Positions 1 to 10,960 are shown, counted from the first letter of the stretch. The stretch is DNA of 64,000 nt from Thiofilum flexile DSM 14609 (GCF_000380185.1 NZ_KB904751.1:1-64000); one strand, 5' to 3'. Translations and numbers: made by a program. Notes: generated by a model not told the origin, from the sequence alone.

Positions 1-1
1 G

Positions 2-229
2 AATATGAAACCCGTTGTGAGAAGCCTATGGGATCAGCTATTACTGCGTAAGCGGGCGATTATTGAGACCATCAATGATCAACTAAAAAATCAATCTCAA
101 GTCGAGCATTCTCGTCATCGTTCTTTGACGAATTATATGGCAGATGTGGTCGCGGGATTGATTGCTTATACCTATCAACCCCGAAAACCCTCGTTAAATC
201 TTAGTAGCTCTGCACTTATTGCATTGTAA
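2..229 (+). CDS. IS982-family transposase, C-terminal end (cut by window edge)
   Basis: The frame is open from the first bases of the window and ends at 229. The 74 visible residues match the conserved tail of IS982-family transposases: the motif LLRKRAIIETINDQLKN, then the pair IEHSRHRS-like (here VEHSRHRS) and the closing segment LIAYTYQPRKPSL. In that family this is the last part of the DDE catalytic domain. The N-terminal part lies outside the window, so whether the transposase is intact cannot be judged. The internal ATG at position 5 is not the real start. Confidence 0.85.
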   Translation, partial: NMKPVVRSLWDQLLLRKRAIIETINDQLKNQSQVEHSRHRSLTNYMADVVAGLIAYTYQPRKPSLNLSSSALIAL

Positions 230-250
230 TCAATGAATTAACAGATTTTC

Positions 251-268
251 TTATGTCGAACTCAGGTT
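251..268. mobile_element. putative right terminal sequence of the IS982 element
   Basis: About 20 bases after the transposase stop lies TTATGTCGAACTCAGGTT, where the outer inverted repeat of the element would be expected. The matching left end is outside the window, so the boundary is an inference from position. The downstream frame (269 to 344) then resumes unrelated coding-like sequence. Confidence 0.35.
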
Positions 269-344
269 AGAAAAGAAAATCATGGAAAGCACCCAGCGAC
301 ATAATGCCTTTTTAAAAGAGTTGGGTTTGCCATTATTGCCTTAA
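269..344 (+). pseudogene. possible C-terminal remnant of a gene interrupted by the IS
   Basis: Just outside the presumed IS end, a short frame ends in a stop at 342-344 and encodes a tail with the residues RHNAFLKELGLPLLP. It has an internal ATG at 282 but no ribosome binding site. It reads like the end of a longer protein rather than a stand-alone peptide, so the IS may have inserted into a gene whose front part lies left of the window. The family was not recognised. Confidence 0.25.
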
Positions 345-370
345 CGAGGTCATTAAACTTCTCTTGATAG

Positions 371-627
371 GAGAAAAGCTCAAATCAGTTCCCTCACCTT
401 TTCAAGGGGAGGGCTAGGGTGGGGTTATTGTAGTTAACACACCTCTCTCGATAGGAGAAAAGCTCAAATGCAGTTCCCTCACCTTTTCAAGGGGAGGGCT
501 AGGGTGGGGTTATTGTAGCTAGCGCATTTCAGGTGTTAGAAGAAAAGCTCAAATCGGCTCCTTCAGTTCCCTCACCTTTTCAAGGGGAGGGTTAGGGTGG
601 GGTTATTATGGCTAGCGCATTTCAGGC
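371..627. repeat. three near-identical intergenic repeats
   Basis: Three copies start at about 371, 455 and 541. Each contains the word AAAAGCTCAAAT, a spacer, and then the segment CCCTCACCTTTTCAAGGGGA followed by GGGCTAGGGTGGGGTTATT. Within each copy CCCTCACC and the later GGGTGGGG can partly pair, and CCTTTTCAAGG is a small palindrome. Copies 2 and 3 also share the downstream GCTAGCGCATTTCAGG, which in copy 3 runs into the 3' end of aat. The copies differ by small insertions. There are no regular spacers, so this is not a CRISPR. It resembles common dispersed REP-type intergenic repeats. Confidence 0.8.
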
Positions 628-1361
628 TGCCAATTAGATAATAGCTCATTATCAAACTCGACTTTCCAAGTCGCATTAGGCGGCGTATGGCGGCAGGTCT
701 GTAGGTAATGAATATAATCCGCCCGTGGAATCGTTTCGGCTCCCATCTCCAATAAATAAGGATTGGGCATTTGGCAATCGATGAGTCTAAAGCCCCACTG
801 TTGAGCCGAATAGCATAGGGCGGTGAGGGCAATTTTAGAGGTATTCGGCTCAATACTAAACATCGATTCACCATTAAATACACCGCCCGTGACCACCCCA
901 TATAAGCCACCCACTAACTCACCCTGTGGATTCCACACTTCAAAGGAATGAGCCAGATTCATTTGATGCAGGCGACCATAGGCTTTTTGCATAGCCGACG
1001 TGATCCATGTGTCATGGGAATAACGTCTAGGTAATGAGCAGCCAAAAATAACCGCATCAAACGCTTGGTCAATGGTGATTTTATAGCCTTTATTGCGGAT
1101 CACTTTACGCAGGCTGCGGGTGAGATTAATCCGCTCAGGAAATAATACCCCGCGTGGATTAGGACTCCACCAATAAATCGGCTCATCCTTATTAAACCAG
1201 GGGAAAATACCACTCTGATAAGCAGTCAGCAGGCGGACAGGGCTTAGATCTCCGCCCACTGCGATTAAACCATTGGGAAAATTACAAGCTAACTCAACCG
1301 GCGGAAAAGGCTCATCAGGACGGTGGGGATTTAGCCGAGTTAAGCTCATTTCTTGTGACAT
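612..1361 (-). CDS. aat: leucyl/phenylalanyl-tRNA--protein transferase
   Basis: Aat transfers Leu or Phe from aminoacyl-tRNA to proteins with N-terminal Arg or Lys, creating N-degrons for ClpS/ClpAP in the cytoplasm. The 249-residue product has the family hallmarks: FPNGLIAVGGDLSP near the N terminus, GIFPWF, WWSPNPRGVLFP, then GLYGV, GESMFS and DCQMPN, which carry the family's catalytic Glu and Gln. Length is close to the E. coli enzyme. The start giving MSQEMSLTRLNP is used; the Met five residues in is an alternative. Its 3' end overlaps the third copy of the left-edge repeat. It lies next to trxB on the same strand (77 bases apart), a neighbourhood shared with E. coli. Confidence 0.95.
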   Translation of the reverse strand: MSQEMSLTRLNPHRPDEPFPPVELACNFPNGLIAVGGDLSPVRLLTAYQSGIFPWFNKDEPIYWWSPNPRGVLFPERINLTRSLRKVIRNKGYKITIDQAFDAVIFGCSLPRRYSHDTWITSAMQKAYGRLHQMNLAHSFEVWNPQGELVGGLYGVVTGGVFNGESMFSIEPNTSKIALTALCYSAQQWGFRLIDCQMPNPYLLEMGAETIPRADYIHYLQTCRHTPPNATWKVEFDNELLSNWQPEMR

Positions 1362-1438
1362 AGCGCAATATTCCGAATGTTTTTAATAATCCTACACTCT
1401 CCTCCTCCTGCCATAGAAAGAGGAGAGTAGGTTAATTA

Positions 1439-2395
<957 letters not shown>

Positions 2396-2608
2396 TTACT
2401 CCTTTACACTAAATTTTTTTATCACTATTGGGCATCAGTGTATGCGTTATAGGACAATTTCAGCAATCCTATGCGAATATCATAGTTGGGGTAAAGAAGA
2501 GTCTTGACCCATAGGGCGAATGTCTGGAAGGGTACGAGTTTCTCTATCTTTCAGTGAATCTGACAGGCAGCGTTAGACACTAACCAGAACGGAATAAGGA
2601 ATTCTACT

Positions 2609-5272
2609 TTGAGTAAAGCCAAACTCAATGCGCAAAAACGCGCTAGCTTACAGCAGGCTAGTATCATTTTATCAGCAGGCGTGGCACTTATGTTTCTGCT
2701 GATGTTGATTAGCTATGACTCATCGGATCCGGGAGCATTTCATCGTAATGCCTCTTTTCAAGGAAATTGTCAAAATTTCATTGGCTGTAATGGTGCATGG
2801 CTTGCCGATTTAATGTTCGGCTTATTGGGCTATTTTGCTTATTTACTGCCTTTTGGCATCGTATTTTTTGGTTGGAATGCCTTTAGAGATAAGCCTAAGA
2901 CCAATGCCGCTCCGAGTTCGCCAGAAAATGGTGGCGTGAATACCGCTATCACGGTTGGGGGCGCTGTATTGACGGGGCTAACGGGTAGTGCGCTGGCTCA
3001 TGTTTTATTTACGCCTTATCCGCAAGGCATTGGTGGCGGGATTTTCGGTGCCATCATCGCCGGTTTCCTAGTAGAGAAAACTTTTTTCGGATTTCATGGC
3101 ACCGTCTTATTATTAACCGCCTTATTTTTAGTCGGTATTACCCTAGTCGCTGATATTCAGTGGGGTGAAGTAACCGAGCGGGTAGGGGACTGGGTCATTA
3201 AGATGTTTGGTAAAGTATCGACCCGTTTTGCCACTATGAACCTGCCGCTCACCGCGAATGCGCAAATGAGTACCGCAGGAGGTTATGCGAATCCTCGCTC
3301 GCGCTCAGGGCGTAACTCCGATACTTCCTTATTTGCTAGCACGCAAGACTGGATTAAAAATAGCACTAAACAAGCAGGGGGCGTGGTATCCGGTTTAGTG
3401 AGTCGTTGGGGGCGTAAAACACCTATTAGTGCGGTGGGTACTGTTGCTGCTAGGCGACCCTTCTCTAATCTAAGACGGAAAAATCCTTTAGATACAGTGT
3501 ACGGTGAGGAGCAAGATCCGCTCTTTAGTGAGACTAAGCGTACCGAGGATAGCCGTAATCAGGCACCTAAAACCCAAGGTCTACAAACGCCAGATCCCGA
3601 TTTTTTAAGAGCAGCAAGTACGCATAATACCGCTGCTAGTGCTCCGACAGTCGCAGCAGCGCCTAATCCCGCTCCTGTACCAGCGCCAGCGCCGAGTAGC
3701 TTGGTGGTGGAAGAAGTAGGGCAGGTTAAACGTCGCCCGCAAATACCTAAACCCGTTGCCAGTGCCGATAAGCTAGTACTGCCATCCTTAGATTTACTCA
3801 ATCTCCCTCCACCGGCACGCGAGCGGGTGACACAAAGTAAAGAAAGCCTCAAGCGCATGGCAGAGCAATTAGTGCTCTCTCTGAGTCATTATGGTTTGCG
3901 CGATGTGGAAGTGGTCGCGAGTGATCCAGGGCCGGTGATTACTCGTTTTGAACTGCAATTACCCGATGGGACTAAAGCCAGTAAAGTGTCTGGGTTAGCC
4001 AATGATTTAGCGCGTAATTTATGCGTATCCAGTGTGCGCGTAGTGGAGGTCATTCCGGGACGCCCAACCATTGGCATTGAGATTCCTAATGAAAAACGGG
4101 ATGTCGTCACCATTAGCGAAATGTTTGCCTCGGATGTGTATAAAAATAGCCGCTCCCCACTAACCTTGGCTTTGGGTAAGGATATTGCAGGTACACCCAT
4201 TGTGGCTGATTTAAGCAAAATGCCGCATCTACTGGTGGCAGGTACTACGGGTTCGGGTAAATCCGTTGCTGTTAATGCCATGCTCTTGAGCTTGCTATAC
4301 AAGTCTACACCAGAGCAAGTTCGCCTGATTATGATTGACCCCAAAATGTTGGAGTTAAGTAGCTACGAAAATATCCCTCATTTGTTAGCCCCGGTCGTCA
4401 CTGATATGAAAGAGGCAGCGAATGCGCTACGCTGGTGTGTGGCAGAAATGGAGCGCCGCTATTTATTAATGGCTAAGCTCAAGGTACGGAATATTGCAGG
4501 GTTTAATACCAAAATTCTGGAAGCCCAAGAGCGCGGCGAGCAAATTCCTGATCCCTTATTTGATCCTACCAAATCTTTAGATCCCCATCCTAAACCATTG
4601 ACTACCTTGCCCTTTATTGTGGTGGTGGTGGATGAGTTTGCTGATATGATGATGGTGGTGGGTAAAAAAGTGGAGGAGTTGATTGCTCGGCTAGCACAAA
4701 AAGCGCGTGCCTCAGGGATTCATTTGATTTTAGCTACCCAGCGCCCCTCCGTGGATGTGATCACCGGATTGATTAAAGCTAATATCCCCACCCGTATTGC
4801 CTTTCAGGTATCGACCAAAATTGACTCACGCACAATTTTAGATCAGGGGGGAGCGGAGCAATTATTAGGGTATGGTGATATGCTGTATATGCCTCCGGGG
4901 ATTTCTATGCCGCAACGGGTACATGGTGCATTAGTCACTGACCAAGAAGTTGAGGATGTGGCAACATTCCTCAAGCGGCAAATGGAACCGGATTATATTG
5001 AGGGGGTCTTAGAGGATGTTAGCACTGTAGTAGAAGGCTCTGGTGCTGATTTAGGGGAACAGGGCGAAGAAGCAGATCCATTATATGATGAGGCGGTTGC
5101 TGTGGTGACAGAATCGCGTCGCGCGTCCATTTCTTATTTGCAACGACGTTTAAAGGTCGGTTATAACCGTGCCGCGCGTATGATTGAGGATATGGAAGCT
5201 GCAGGCGTTGTCAGCCCAGTATTAGCCAATGGGACGCGCGAGGTTCTCGCCCCCCCACCCGTAAATGATTGA
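2609..5272 (+). CDS. ftsK: DNA translocase FtsK
   Basis: FtsK is a septal DNA pump that clears and aligns chromosome termini and activates XerCD recombination. The 887-residue protein has an N-terminal block of about four or five membrane segments (residues 20-190), a Pro/Ala-rich linker (to about 390), and the RecA-like motor. The motor has Walker [15 protein letters not shown] near residue 542 and Walker [11 protein letters not shown] near 670. A C-terminal winged-helix gamma domain (about 825-880, [20 protein letters not shown]) would read KOPS sites. The start is TTG at 2609, preceded by AATAAGGA. The linker is short compared with E. coli FtsK. lolA follows 8 bases after the stop. Confidence 0.96.
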   Translation: MSKAKLNAQKRASLQQASIILSAGVALMFLLMLISYDSSDPGAFHRNASFQGNCQNFIGCNGAWLADLMFGLLGYFAYLLPFGIVFFGWNAFRDKPKTNAAPSSPENGGVNTAITVGGAVLTGLTGSALAHVLFTPYPQGIGGGIFGAIIAGFLVEKTFFGFHGTVLLLTALFLVGITLVADIQWGEVTERVGDWVIKMFGKVSTRFATMNLPLTANAQMSTAGGYANPRSRSGRNSDTSLFASTQDWIKNSTKQAGGVVSGLVSRWGRKTPISAVGTVAARRPFSNLRRKNPLDTVYGEEQDPLFSETKRTEDSRNQAPKTQGLQTPDPDFLRAASTHNTAASAPTVAAAPNPAPVPAPAPSSLVVEEVGQVKRRPQIPKPVASADKLVLPSLDLLNLPPPARERVTQSKESLKRMAEQLVLSLSHYGLRDVEVVASDPGPVITRFELQLPDGTKASKVSGLANDLARNLCVSSVRVVEVIPGRPTIGIEIPNEKRDVVTISEMFASDVYKNSRSPLTLALGKDIAGTPIVADLSKMPHLLVAGTTGSGKSVAVNAMLLSLLYKSTPEQVRLIMIDPKMLELSSYENIPHLLAPVVTDMKEAANALRWCVAEMERRYLLMAKLKVRNIAGFNTKILEAQERGEQIPDPLFDPTKSLDPHPKPLTTLPFIVVVVDEFADMMMVVGKKVEELIARLAQKARASGIHLILATQRPSVDVITGLIKANIPTRIAFQVSTKIDSRTILDQGGAEQLLGYGDMLYMPPGISMPQRVHGALVTDQEVEDVATFLKRQMEPDYIEGVLEDVSTVVEGSGADLGEQGEEADPLYDEAVAVVTESRRASISYLQRRLKVGYNRAARMIEDMEAAGVVSPVLANGTREVLAPPPVND

Positions 5273-5280
5273 GGTTATTA

Positions 5281-5910
5281 ATGAAAAAAATCTTATTAAA
5301 AACGTTGCTAGGTGTCAGTTTAGCGATCAGTAGTTTGGCTGCTTTGGCAGCAGATCGTAGCACATTGAATGATTTCTTTACCAAAGTAAACACCATGCAA
5401 GCGCAGTTTACTCAGGAAGTTTATGACGAAGGGGGACGATTACGCCAAAAATCCCAAGGCGTGGTCTTTTTAAGCCGTCCGGGTAGATTTAGCTGGGAGT
5501 ATCGCTCTCCTGAAGCTCATCGTATTGTGGCAGATGGCAGAAATGTATGGGTACATGATGTGGAGTTAGATCAAGTTACGGTCAAACCCATGTCTCAAGC
5601 CTTATCCGCCGCCCCCGTAGGTTTATTGCTGAATAAACAGCCGGTAGAAAAACAATTTAGAGTGACTGAGTTAGAACCTTCGGGCGGATTGGCTTGGTTT
5701 AATTTGATTCCTCACCGTCGCGATTCGGATTTTACGGCGATGGATCTAGGGGTTAGTGATCGTGGTATTCAAGAAATGATCTTAAGAGACAAATTTGGTC
5801 AAGAGACTAAAATTCGTTTCAATGGTATGAGTCTCAATCCTAATATTCCGCCTACACGTTTCCAGTTTAAACCACCTGCAGGTGTGGATGTGATTGGTAG
5901 ACCCTCTTAA
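5281..5910 (+). CDS. lolA: outer-membrane lipoprotein carrier protein
   Basis: LolA is a periplasmic chaperone that takes lipoproteins from LolCDE to LolB at the outer membrane. The ATG at 5281 is preferred: GAGG at 5271-5274 gives good spacing, and translation yields a clean signal peptide MKKILLKTLLGVSLAISS ending at ALA. A TTG twelve bases upstream would spoil this and overlap the ftsK stop. The mature part has LolA features: the TMQAQFTQEVYD segment, the motif GRFSWEYRSP, and late FNGMSLNPNIPPTRFQFKPP. It lies between ftsK and rarA as in E. coli, probably in one operon. Confidence 0.95.
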   Translation: MKKILLKTLLGVSLAISSLAALAADRSTLNDFFTKVNTMQAQFTQEVYDEGGRLRQKSQGVVFLSRPGRFSWEYRSPEAHRIVADGRNVWVHDVELDQVTVKPMSQALSAAPVGLLLNKQPVEKQFRVTELEPSGGLAWFNLIPHRRDSDFTAMDLGVSDRGIQEMILRDKFGQETKIRFNGMSLNPNIPPTRFQFKPPAGVDVIGRPS

Positions 5911-5928
5911 TCTACCCCTCATTGGCTC

Positions 5929-7236
5929 TTGAATACTACTAGCTATCAACCGCTTGCTGAAAGAATGCGCCCCACCACCTTAGAACAGTATGTGGGGCAG
6001 CAACATTTATTAGCCCCGAGTAAACCCCTACGTCGTGCGATTGAAGAGCAGCATTATCATTCTCTACTATTTTGGGGGCCACCCGGCACCGGAAAGACTA
6101 CTCTTGCCCGTTTAATCGCTCGCTATTGGCAAGCTCATTGGATTAATTTGTCGGCAGTATTGGCGGGGGTGAAAGAGATACGTGCCGCACTCGCCGAGGC
6201 TCAGCACTATGCTCCTCAGCCTACGGTAGTATTTGTGGATGAGGTACACCGTTTTAATAAAGCCCAGCAAGATGCCTTTTTGCCCGCGATTGAGAGTGGG
6301 CAGCTTATTTTTATTGGTGCGACTACTGAAAATCCCTCTTTTGCCTTGAATAATGCGTTGCTATCGCGCCTTAAGACCTATGTACTCAAAGTATTAACGG
6401 CAAATGACATTCAACAAGTACTCCAGCAAGCACTCACTACAGAGCAGGGACTCAATACGGATTTAGCTGTACCCATTAGCATGCAACCCGATGCCTTGGA
6501 GTATTTAGCGCATTGGGCGGATGGTGATGCGCGGCGTGCTTTAAATACCTTAGAAATGGCGGCTGACTTAGCCAGCAGTGATGAGCCGTCAAACCTCATT
6601 CAATTGAGTACCTTACAAGCCGTATTGGGTGAAAGTACGCGGCGTTTTGACAAAGACGGGGATGTATTTTATGAGCAAATCTCTGCTTTACATAAATCGG
6701 TGCGCGGTACAGACCCCGATGCTGCACTCTATTGGCTAGTACGTATGCTAGACGGTGGCTGTGATCCTTTTTATATTGCACGGCGCATTATTCGCATGGC
6801 GAGTGAGGATATTGGCAATGCAGATCCTAGAGCACTGACCTTAGCACTCAATGCGTGGGAATCCTATGAGCGTTTGGGGAGTCCAGAAGGTGAGTTAATG
6901 TTGGCTCAGGCAGTAGTGTATTTGGCCTGTGCACCTAAAAGTAATGCAGTATATCAAGCCTTAAAACTAGCTCAAGCCGATGTAGCTCAGTATGGTTCAC
7001 TCGAAGTACCGCTCCATTTACGCAATGCACCAACCGCTTTTATGAAAAAGCTCGATTATGGCAAAGATTATCACTATGCCCATGATGCACCCGATGCTTA
7101 TGTAGCAGGTGAGCACTATCTACCGGATGCGTTACAGGGTAAACACTACTATGAGCCGGTCGAGCGCGGTTTAGAAATCAAAATCCGTACTAAATTACAG
7201 CACTTGCGTAGCCTTCCAAAAACAACTACAAGTTGA
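5929..7236 (+). CDS. rarA: replication-associated recombination protein A (AAA+ ATPase)
   Basis: RarA/MgsA acts at stalled replication forks and interacts with SSB. The 435-residue protein has Walker A GPPGTGKTTLARL (residues 50-62), Walker B VVFVDEVHRFN (about 100-110), the sensor motif GATTENPSF, and a C-terminal MgsA domain with YWLVRMLDGGCDPFYIARR and HYLPDALQGKHYYEP. The TTG at 5929 is kept because family members have residues like YQPLAERMRP before the conserved core; the in-frame ATG at residue 13 would remove them. It is the last gene of the ftsK-lolA-rarA run, starting 18 bases after lolA. Confidence 0.95.
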   Translation: MNTTSYQPLAERMRPTTLEQYVGQQHLLAPSKPLRRAIEEQHYHSLLFWGPPGTGKTTLARLIARYWQAHWINLSAVLAGVKEIRAALAEAQHYAPQPTVVFVDEVHRFNKAQQDAFLPAIESGQLIFIGATTENPSFALNNALLSRLKTYVLKVLTANDIQQVLQQALTTEQGLNTDLAVPISMQPDALEYLAHWADGDARRALNTLEMAADLASSDEPSNLIQLSTLQAVLGESTRRFDKDGDVFYEQISALHKSVRGTDPDAALYWLVRMLDGGCDPFYIARRIIRMASEDIGNADPRALTLALNAWESYERLGSPEGELMLAQAVVYLACAPKSNAVYQALKLAQADVAQYGSLEVPLHLRNAPTAFMKKLDYGKDYHYAHDAPDAYVAGEHYLPDALQGKHYYEPVERGLEIKIRTKLQHLRSLPKTTTS

Positions 7237-7267
7237 TTCTGCTTTTTTTGTTAGGAAGGTACATCTT

Positions 7268-8929
7268 ATGTCCCTACAGTATGATTTTATTATTGTGGGT
7301 GCCGGTACAGCCGGTTGTTTATTAGCGAATCGACTCAGTGCGAGTGGTCAGTATTCGGTCTTACTGTTGGAGGCGGGGCCGCGTGATAACTATCCTTGGA
7401 TTCATATTCCGGTAGGCTATTTATATTGCATTGGCAATCCGCGCACCGACTGGCTGTATTTTACCGAGCCGGATCAGGGGCTAAATGGGCGCAACTTACG
7501 CTATCCACGCGGTAAAACCTTGGGTGGTTGTTCCTCGATTAATGGCATGATCTATATGCGTGGACAAGCCCGTGACTATGAGCAATGGGTCGCATTGAGC
7601 GGAAATCCTGCTTGGTCATGGGCGCAGGTATTACCCGATTTCAAACGTCACGAAAACCATTATCGCTTAGATCAAGGGGATTTTGAGCTAGGTACTCAAG
7701 GCCACTATGCAGATTGGCACGGACACGGCGGCGAGTGGCGCATTGAAAAACAGCGCCTACATTGGGATATCCTCGATGCGTTTGCTAAGGCCATGAATCA
7801 GTGGGGTATTCCCAATACCGACGACTTTAATCGTGGGGATAATTATGGCGTGGGCTATTTTGAGGTTAATCAAAAATCCGGTTGGCGCTGGAATGCTAGC
7901 AAAGCGTTTTTACGTCCGGCTTTAAAGCGCCCTAATCTTACCGTTTGGACCGAAGCGACGGCACAAAAACTGAATTTTAGCACGGAACAGGAGCAATTAC
8001 GTTGCACTGGTTTAACCGTATTACATCAAGGGCAAGTACAGTCGCTGCAAGCACGACGTGAGGTGATTCTAAGTGCGGGTGCGATTGGTTCCCCCCACTT
8101 ATTACAATTATCAGGTATAGGGGCCAGGGAGCTATTGCACGATAAGGGGATCGCTGTCGTACATGAATTACGCGGGGTAGGGGAAAACCTACAAGATCAT
8201 TTGCAAATTCGTGCAGTCTTCAAACTGCAACAGGCTAAAACTTTAAATACCCTCGCTAATAGTTGGCTAGGTAAGGCTAAAATCGGTTTGGAGTATGCGC
8301 TAAAACGTACCGGCTCCATGAGTATGTCACCTTCGCAATTGGGCGCGTTTACGCGCTCAAGCCCTGATCAACCCTATGCTAATTTAGAATATCATGTGCA
8401 GCCCCTAAGTCTTGATGCCTTTGGGCAGCCGTTACATAACTTTCCGGCTATGACGGCGAGTGTGTGTAATCTTAATCCGAGTAGTCGGGGCTATGTACAT
8501 ATTAAAACGCCGCATGCTCAGGATGCGCCCGCGATTGCACCTAACTATTTAAGCACGCCAGATGATCAACAAATTGCGGCGCAAAGTTTACGTCAAGTGC
8601 GTGAGATTGCGGCACAACCTGCTTTAGCAGCCTATCAACCCCAAGAGTGGAAGCCGGGCACACAGTTTCAAACCGATGAGGAGCTAATTCAATTAGCCGG
8701 TGATATTGCAACCACAATTTTTCACCCCGTTGGTACGTGTAAAATGGGTAAAAGGTCTGATCCTCTGGCGGTAGTTGATAGTGAATTAAAAGTATTCGGT
8801 GTCGAGGGTTTGCGTGTGGTGGATGCGAGCATTATGCCAACCATTACCAGTGGCAATACTAACTCACCCACTTTAATGATTGCGGAAAAAGCAGCCGCTT
8901 GGATTTTGCGTGCTAACACTAAGGTTTAA
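7268..8929 (+). CDS. GMC-family FAD-dependent oxidoreductase (choline-dehydrogenase-like)
   Basis: Glucose-methanol-choline oxidoreductases oxidise alcohols using FAD. The 553-residue product begins with the FAD dinucleotide motif VGAGTAGCLLANRL. It then has PRGKTLGGCSSINGMIYMRG (the GMC signature near residue 80-100), a second signature around GAIGSPHLLQLSGIG, and ends with the active-site regions HPVGTCKMG (catalytic His) and SGNTNSPTLMIAEKAA (catalytic Asn). The length is typical. It follows rarA after 31 bases with AGGAAGG upstream of the ATG. The substrate cannot be told from sequence; no betaine aldehyde dehydrogenase or BetI regulator lies nearby, which argues against a standard choline pathway role. 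Confidence 0.9.
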   Translation: MSLQYDFIIVGAGTAGCLLANRLSASGQYSVLLLEAGPRDNYPWIHIPVGYLYCIGNPRTDWLYFTEPDQGLNGRNLRYPRGKTLGGCSSINGMIYMRGQARDYEQWVALSGNPAWSWAQVLPDFKRHENHYRLDQGDFELGTQGHYADWHGHGGEWRIEKQRLHWDILDAFAKAMNQWGIPNTDDFNRGDNYGVGYFEVNQKSGWRWNASKAFLRPALKRPNLTVWTEATAQKLNFSTEQEQLRCTGLTVLHQGQVQSLQARREVILSAGAIGSPHLLQLSGIGARELLHDKGIAVVHELRGVGENLQDHLQIRAVFKLQQAKTLNTLANSWLGKAKIGLEYALKRTGSMSMSPSQLGAFTRSSPDQPYANLEYHVQPLSLDAFGQPLHNFPAMTASVCNLNPSSRGYVHIKTPHAQDAPAIAPNYLSTPDDQQIAAQSLRQVREIAAQPALAAYQPQEWKPGTQFQTDEELIQLAGDIATTIFHPVGTCKMGKRSDPLAVVDSELKVFGVEGLRVVDASIMPTITSGNTNSPTLMIAEKAAAWILRANTKV

Positions 8930-9022
8930 GCTTGCAAATGGGTAGTATTAGTGTGTCATTATTTTGTGGGTGTGCGCAGGTCACGTCACACCCATTTATG
9001 TGATGCTATCAATAGCTTAGGT

Positions 9023-9409
9023 TTAGAACGTAGGGGGGATAGTAGGGGTATTGGGTGTTGTGTGATTAAGGGGATGTGGGGGGCGTTTAGAGAAACGTTT
9101 ATAGCTATTGCTCATCAGGCGCTGTTCTCCCGTCTGCTGCTGCCAAAAGTAGCGTGCCATATCCTGCCATTTCATGAAATTTTCATTTTCTATGAGTGTA
9201 CTGTACCAGTTGGTGACTAGTATGATATGAGAGTTGGATGAGTGTTTTTCAGAGTTATATTGTTTTGCAACTAGTTGTTCTGTAGCACTGATGGTCGAGG
9301 TGGGTATTCTGACCCGATTAGAGGCCGCATAGACAATTTCAGCCGCTCCACAAGTAAGCATTAATAAGCCACAGGCTACGTAATAGCACGATTTAATAAT
9401 AGTTTTCAT
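9023..9409 (-). CDS. hypothetical secreted or periplasmic protein
   Basis: This is a product of about 128 residues that I do not recognise. The ATG at 9409 is preferred over an upstream one because GGGGGAG lies at a usable distance and the start gives a signal peptide (MKTIIKSCYYVACGLLMLTC, then GAAEIVYA). The mature part is short, rich in Asn, Ser and His, and ends in a Pro/Thr-rich tail. A frame on the other strand (8951-9220) overlaps it but has no signal or binding site. The gene converges on the GMC oxidoreductase gene. No operon partner. Confidence 0.5.
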   Translation of the reverse strand: MKTIIKSCYYVACGLLMLTCGAAEIVYAASNRVRIPTSTISATEQLVAKQYNSEKHSSNSHIILVTNWYSTLIENENFMKWQDMARYFWQQQTGEQRLMSNSYKRFSKRPPHPLNHTTPNTPTIPPTF

Positions 9410-9767
9410 CCTATGCTCCCCCAAAAAATAGATAAGAAATTGTTAGTTTTGCTCTTGTATTGAGCAGAGATCCGTAGTGATAGATCGGCTACCCTCACCT
9501 CCTATAGCTGCCCTTAACTTCATTAACCTTTATATTTAAATGAATACCTTACTGACTTGGTGTGGATATTCTTTGACGAAAGGTGTTATTTTTTTTGATA
9601 AACGAAATTAATATTAGGGGGATAGATTACCGCTTATAGCGACAGAAAACCTTCCAATTAATGAAATGTAATCTGCGATATTCAGCGACTAATTAGTGAT
9701 TAAAGCGTCAGTGCCTGTTGATGACGAGTAGATATATTATTTACCATACTATGAGTAGGATGTTGCC
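9410..9767. other. intergenic region between divergent genes
   Basis: This 358-base A/T-rich stretch separates the minus-strand secreted-protein gene from the plus-strand gene starting at 9768. It must hold both promoters. I see no clear palindrome, terminator, RNA gene or operator in it. Confidence 0.5.
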
Positions 9768-10898
9768 ATGAAAGAGTCTAAGCAGTCGCCAGCAGCGCCT
9801 GAGTCGAGCGATAGTTTTTGGGATAAATTAAGCCGTTTATTCAGCAGTCAATCCGAAGAACGTGCAGCGGATACAGTTCCGCCTAGTACTGAAATCGACT
9901 GTAAGGCGGATGCACCTGACTTACAACTTCAAGCACCACTAGAGAGCATTGCACGAGTACTGTATCAAACGGATCGCGTTCCGCCGCCTTGTGAGCAGTT
10001 GATTGACCAGCCTTTTAGCGAAGATGCCATTAATATCAAAGCCAATGGGCAATGTATTAAGGGTAATCGCATTATCGACACGGTTATAGGTTCGGCATTA
10101 GACCAACAGCAGGGGCTAGCCAAACGCGCACATCGGGATGGTGTACAGCTCATCCCAACCCAAGCTCAGGTGGGTAATTATCAGTTTATGGCGGGTGTTT
10201 TGCAGGATATTGTGATTGAGGATAATCACATTGAGTCTAAGGGCTTATTACAAGGTATCTTTGCCTCGGATGGGGTATTTCGCAATATCAGCATCGCGAA
10301 TAACTGCATTAATACCCAAGCCGAGCATAAGATCACCCTGAATGGGCTACTGTCAGGCCAGATTAGTAATAATCGCGATGCAGCAGGCAAATTATTGCCC
10401 ATTTATTTAGGTCCTTTGCGTATTGGCGGCAATTTAGCGACCGGTAATGTGTGGATTTTGTCATTTGCCGCTGATGAGGATCATCGTTATGCCCCTTTAA
10501 GTGAGATGATACCTGACAGTGATAAGGGGAGTGACCCCGCCAATCCTTATCCCCATGTACGAGATGAGCGTTATCAGCCCCAAAATCGCAGCGGTGCTAT
10601 TGGGGACACTAATCTCTATGCCTTTCCGCTGGAGCGTTTTAAACAGCATCTATCCGGTGTCACCATAGAGTATTTATTAGCCTTACAAACGAATTTAGAC
10701 AGCCTATTTCATGACTGGCTAGGACGCTTATGCCAAATATTGTCTGAAGCACAATTAAATGCACTCAAAGAGGCCTATCAAGCCGAGCGTAATGTGCCTA
10801 TTGGGCAAATTAAACATCAAGCTTTACGCCATTACTTTCTGCAAGCATTGGCTAAACAATTAGGCAGTTTAGAAGACCCTATGCGCAGCAAAGTATAA
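9768..10898 (+). CDS. unrecognised protein with a beta-helix-like middle region
   Basis: The 376-residue protein belongs to no family I can name. It has no signal peptide. The first 60 residues are acidic and Ser/Pro-rich. From about 85 to 220 there are short strand-like units with recurring Asn/Ile ladders (IKGNRIIDTVIG, DIVIEDNHIES, RNISIANNCINTQ, LSGQISNNRD, LRIGGNLATGN), as in right-handed parallel beta-helices. A helical C terminus (about 285-370) has Leu/Gln-rich segments. The ATG follows the word AGGATGTTGCC. recB starts 62 bases after its stop, so the two may be co-transcribed. A role as a tail-spike-like or surface-binding protein is only a guess from fold impression. Confidence 0.6.
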   Translation: MKESKQSPAAPESSDSFWDKLSRLFSSQSEERAADTVPPSTEIDCKADAPDLQLQAPLESIARVLYQTDRVPPPCEQLIDQPFSEDAINIKANGQCIKGNRIIDTVIGSALDQQQGLAKRAHRDGVQLIPTQAQVGNYQFMAGVLQDIVIEDNHIESKGLLQGIFASDGVFRNISIANNCINTQAEHKITLNGLLSGQISNNRDAAGKLLPIYLGPLRIGGNLATGNVWILSFAADEDHRYAPLSEMIPDSDKGSDPANPYPHVRDERYQPQNRSGAIGDTNLYAFPLERFKQHLSGVTIEYLLALQTNLDSLFHDWLGRLCQILSEAQLNALKEAYQAERNVPIGQIKHQALRHYFLQALAKQLGSLEDPMRSKV

Positions 10899-10960
10899 GG
10901 ATTGAGTGTCGGGGGCGGTTGGTGTAGTGTCACAGGATCGGGCTATTATTAGGATAATGG

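Noticed and set aside
371-627. Possible CRISPR array
   Set aside because: Only three units with irregular length, no constant spacers and no cas genes.
8951-9220. Plus-strand frame of 89 codons
   Set aside because: Overlaps the minus-strand secreted-protein gene that has a signal peptide and binding site; this one has neither.
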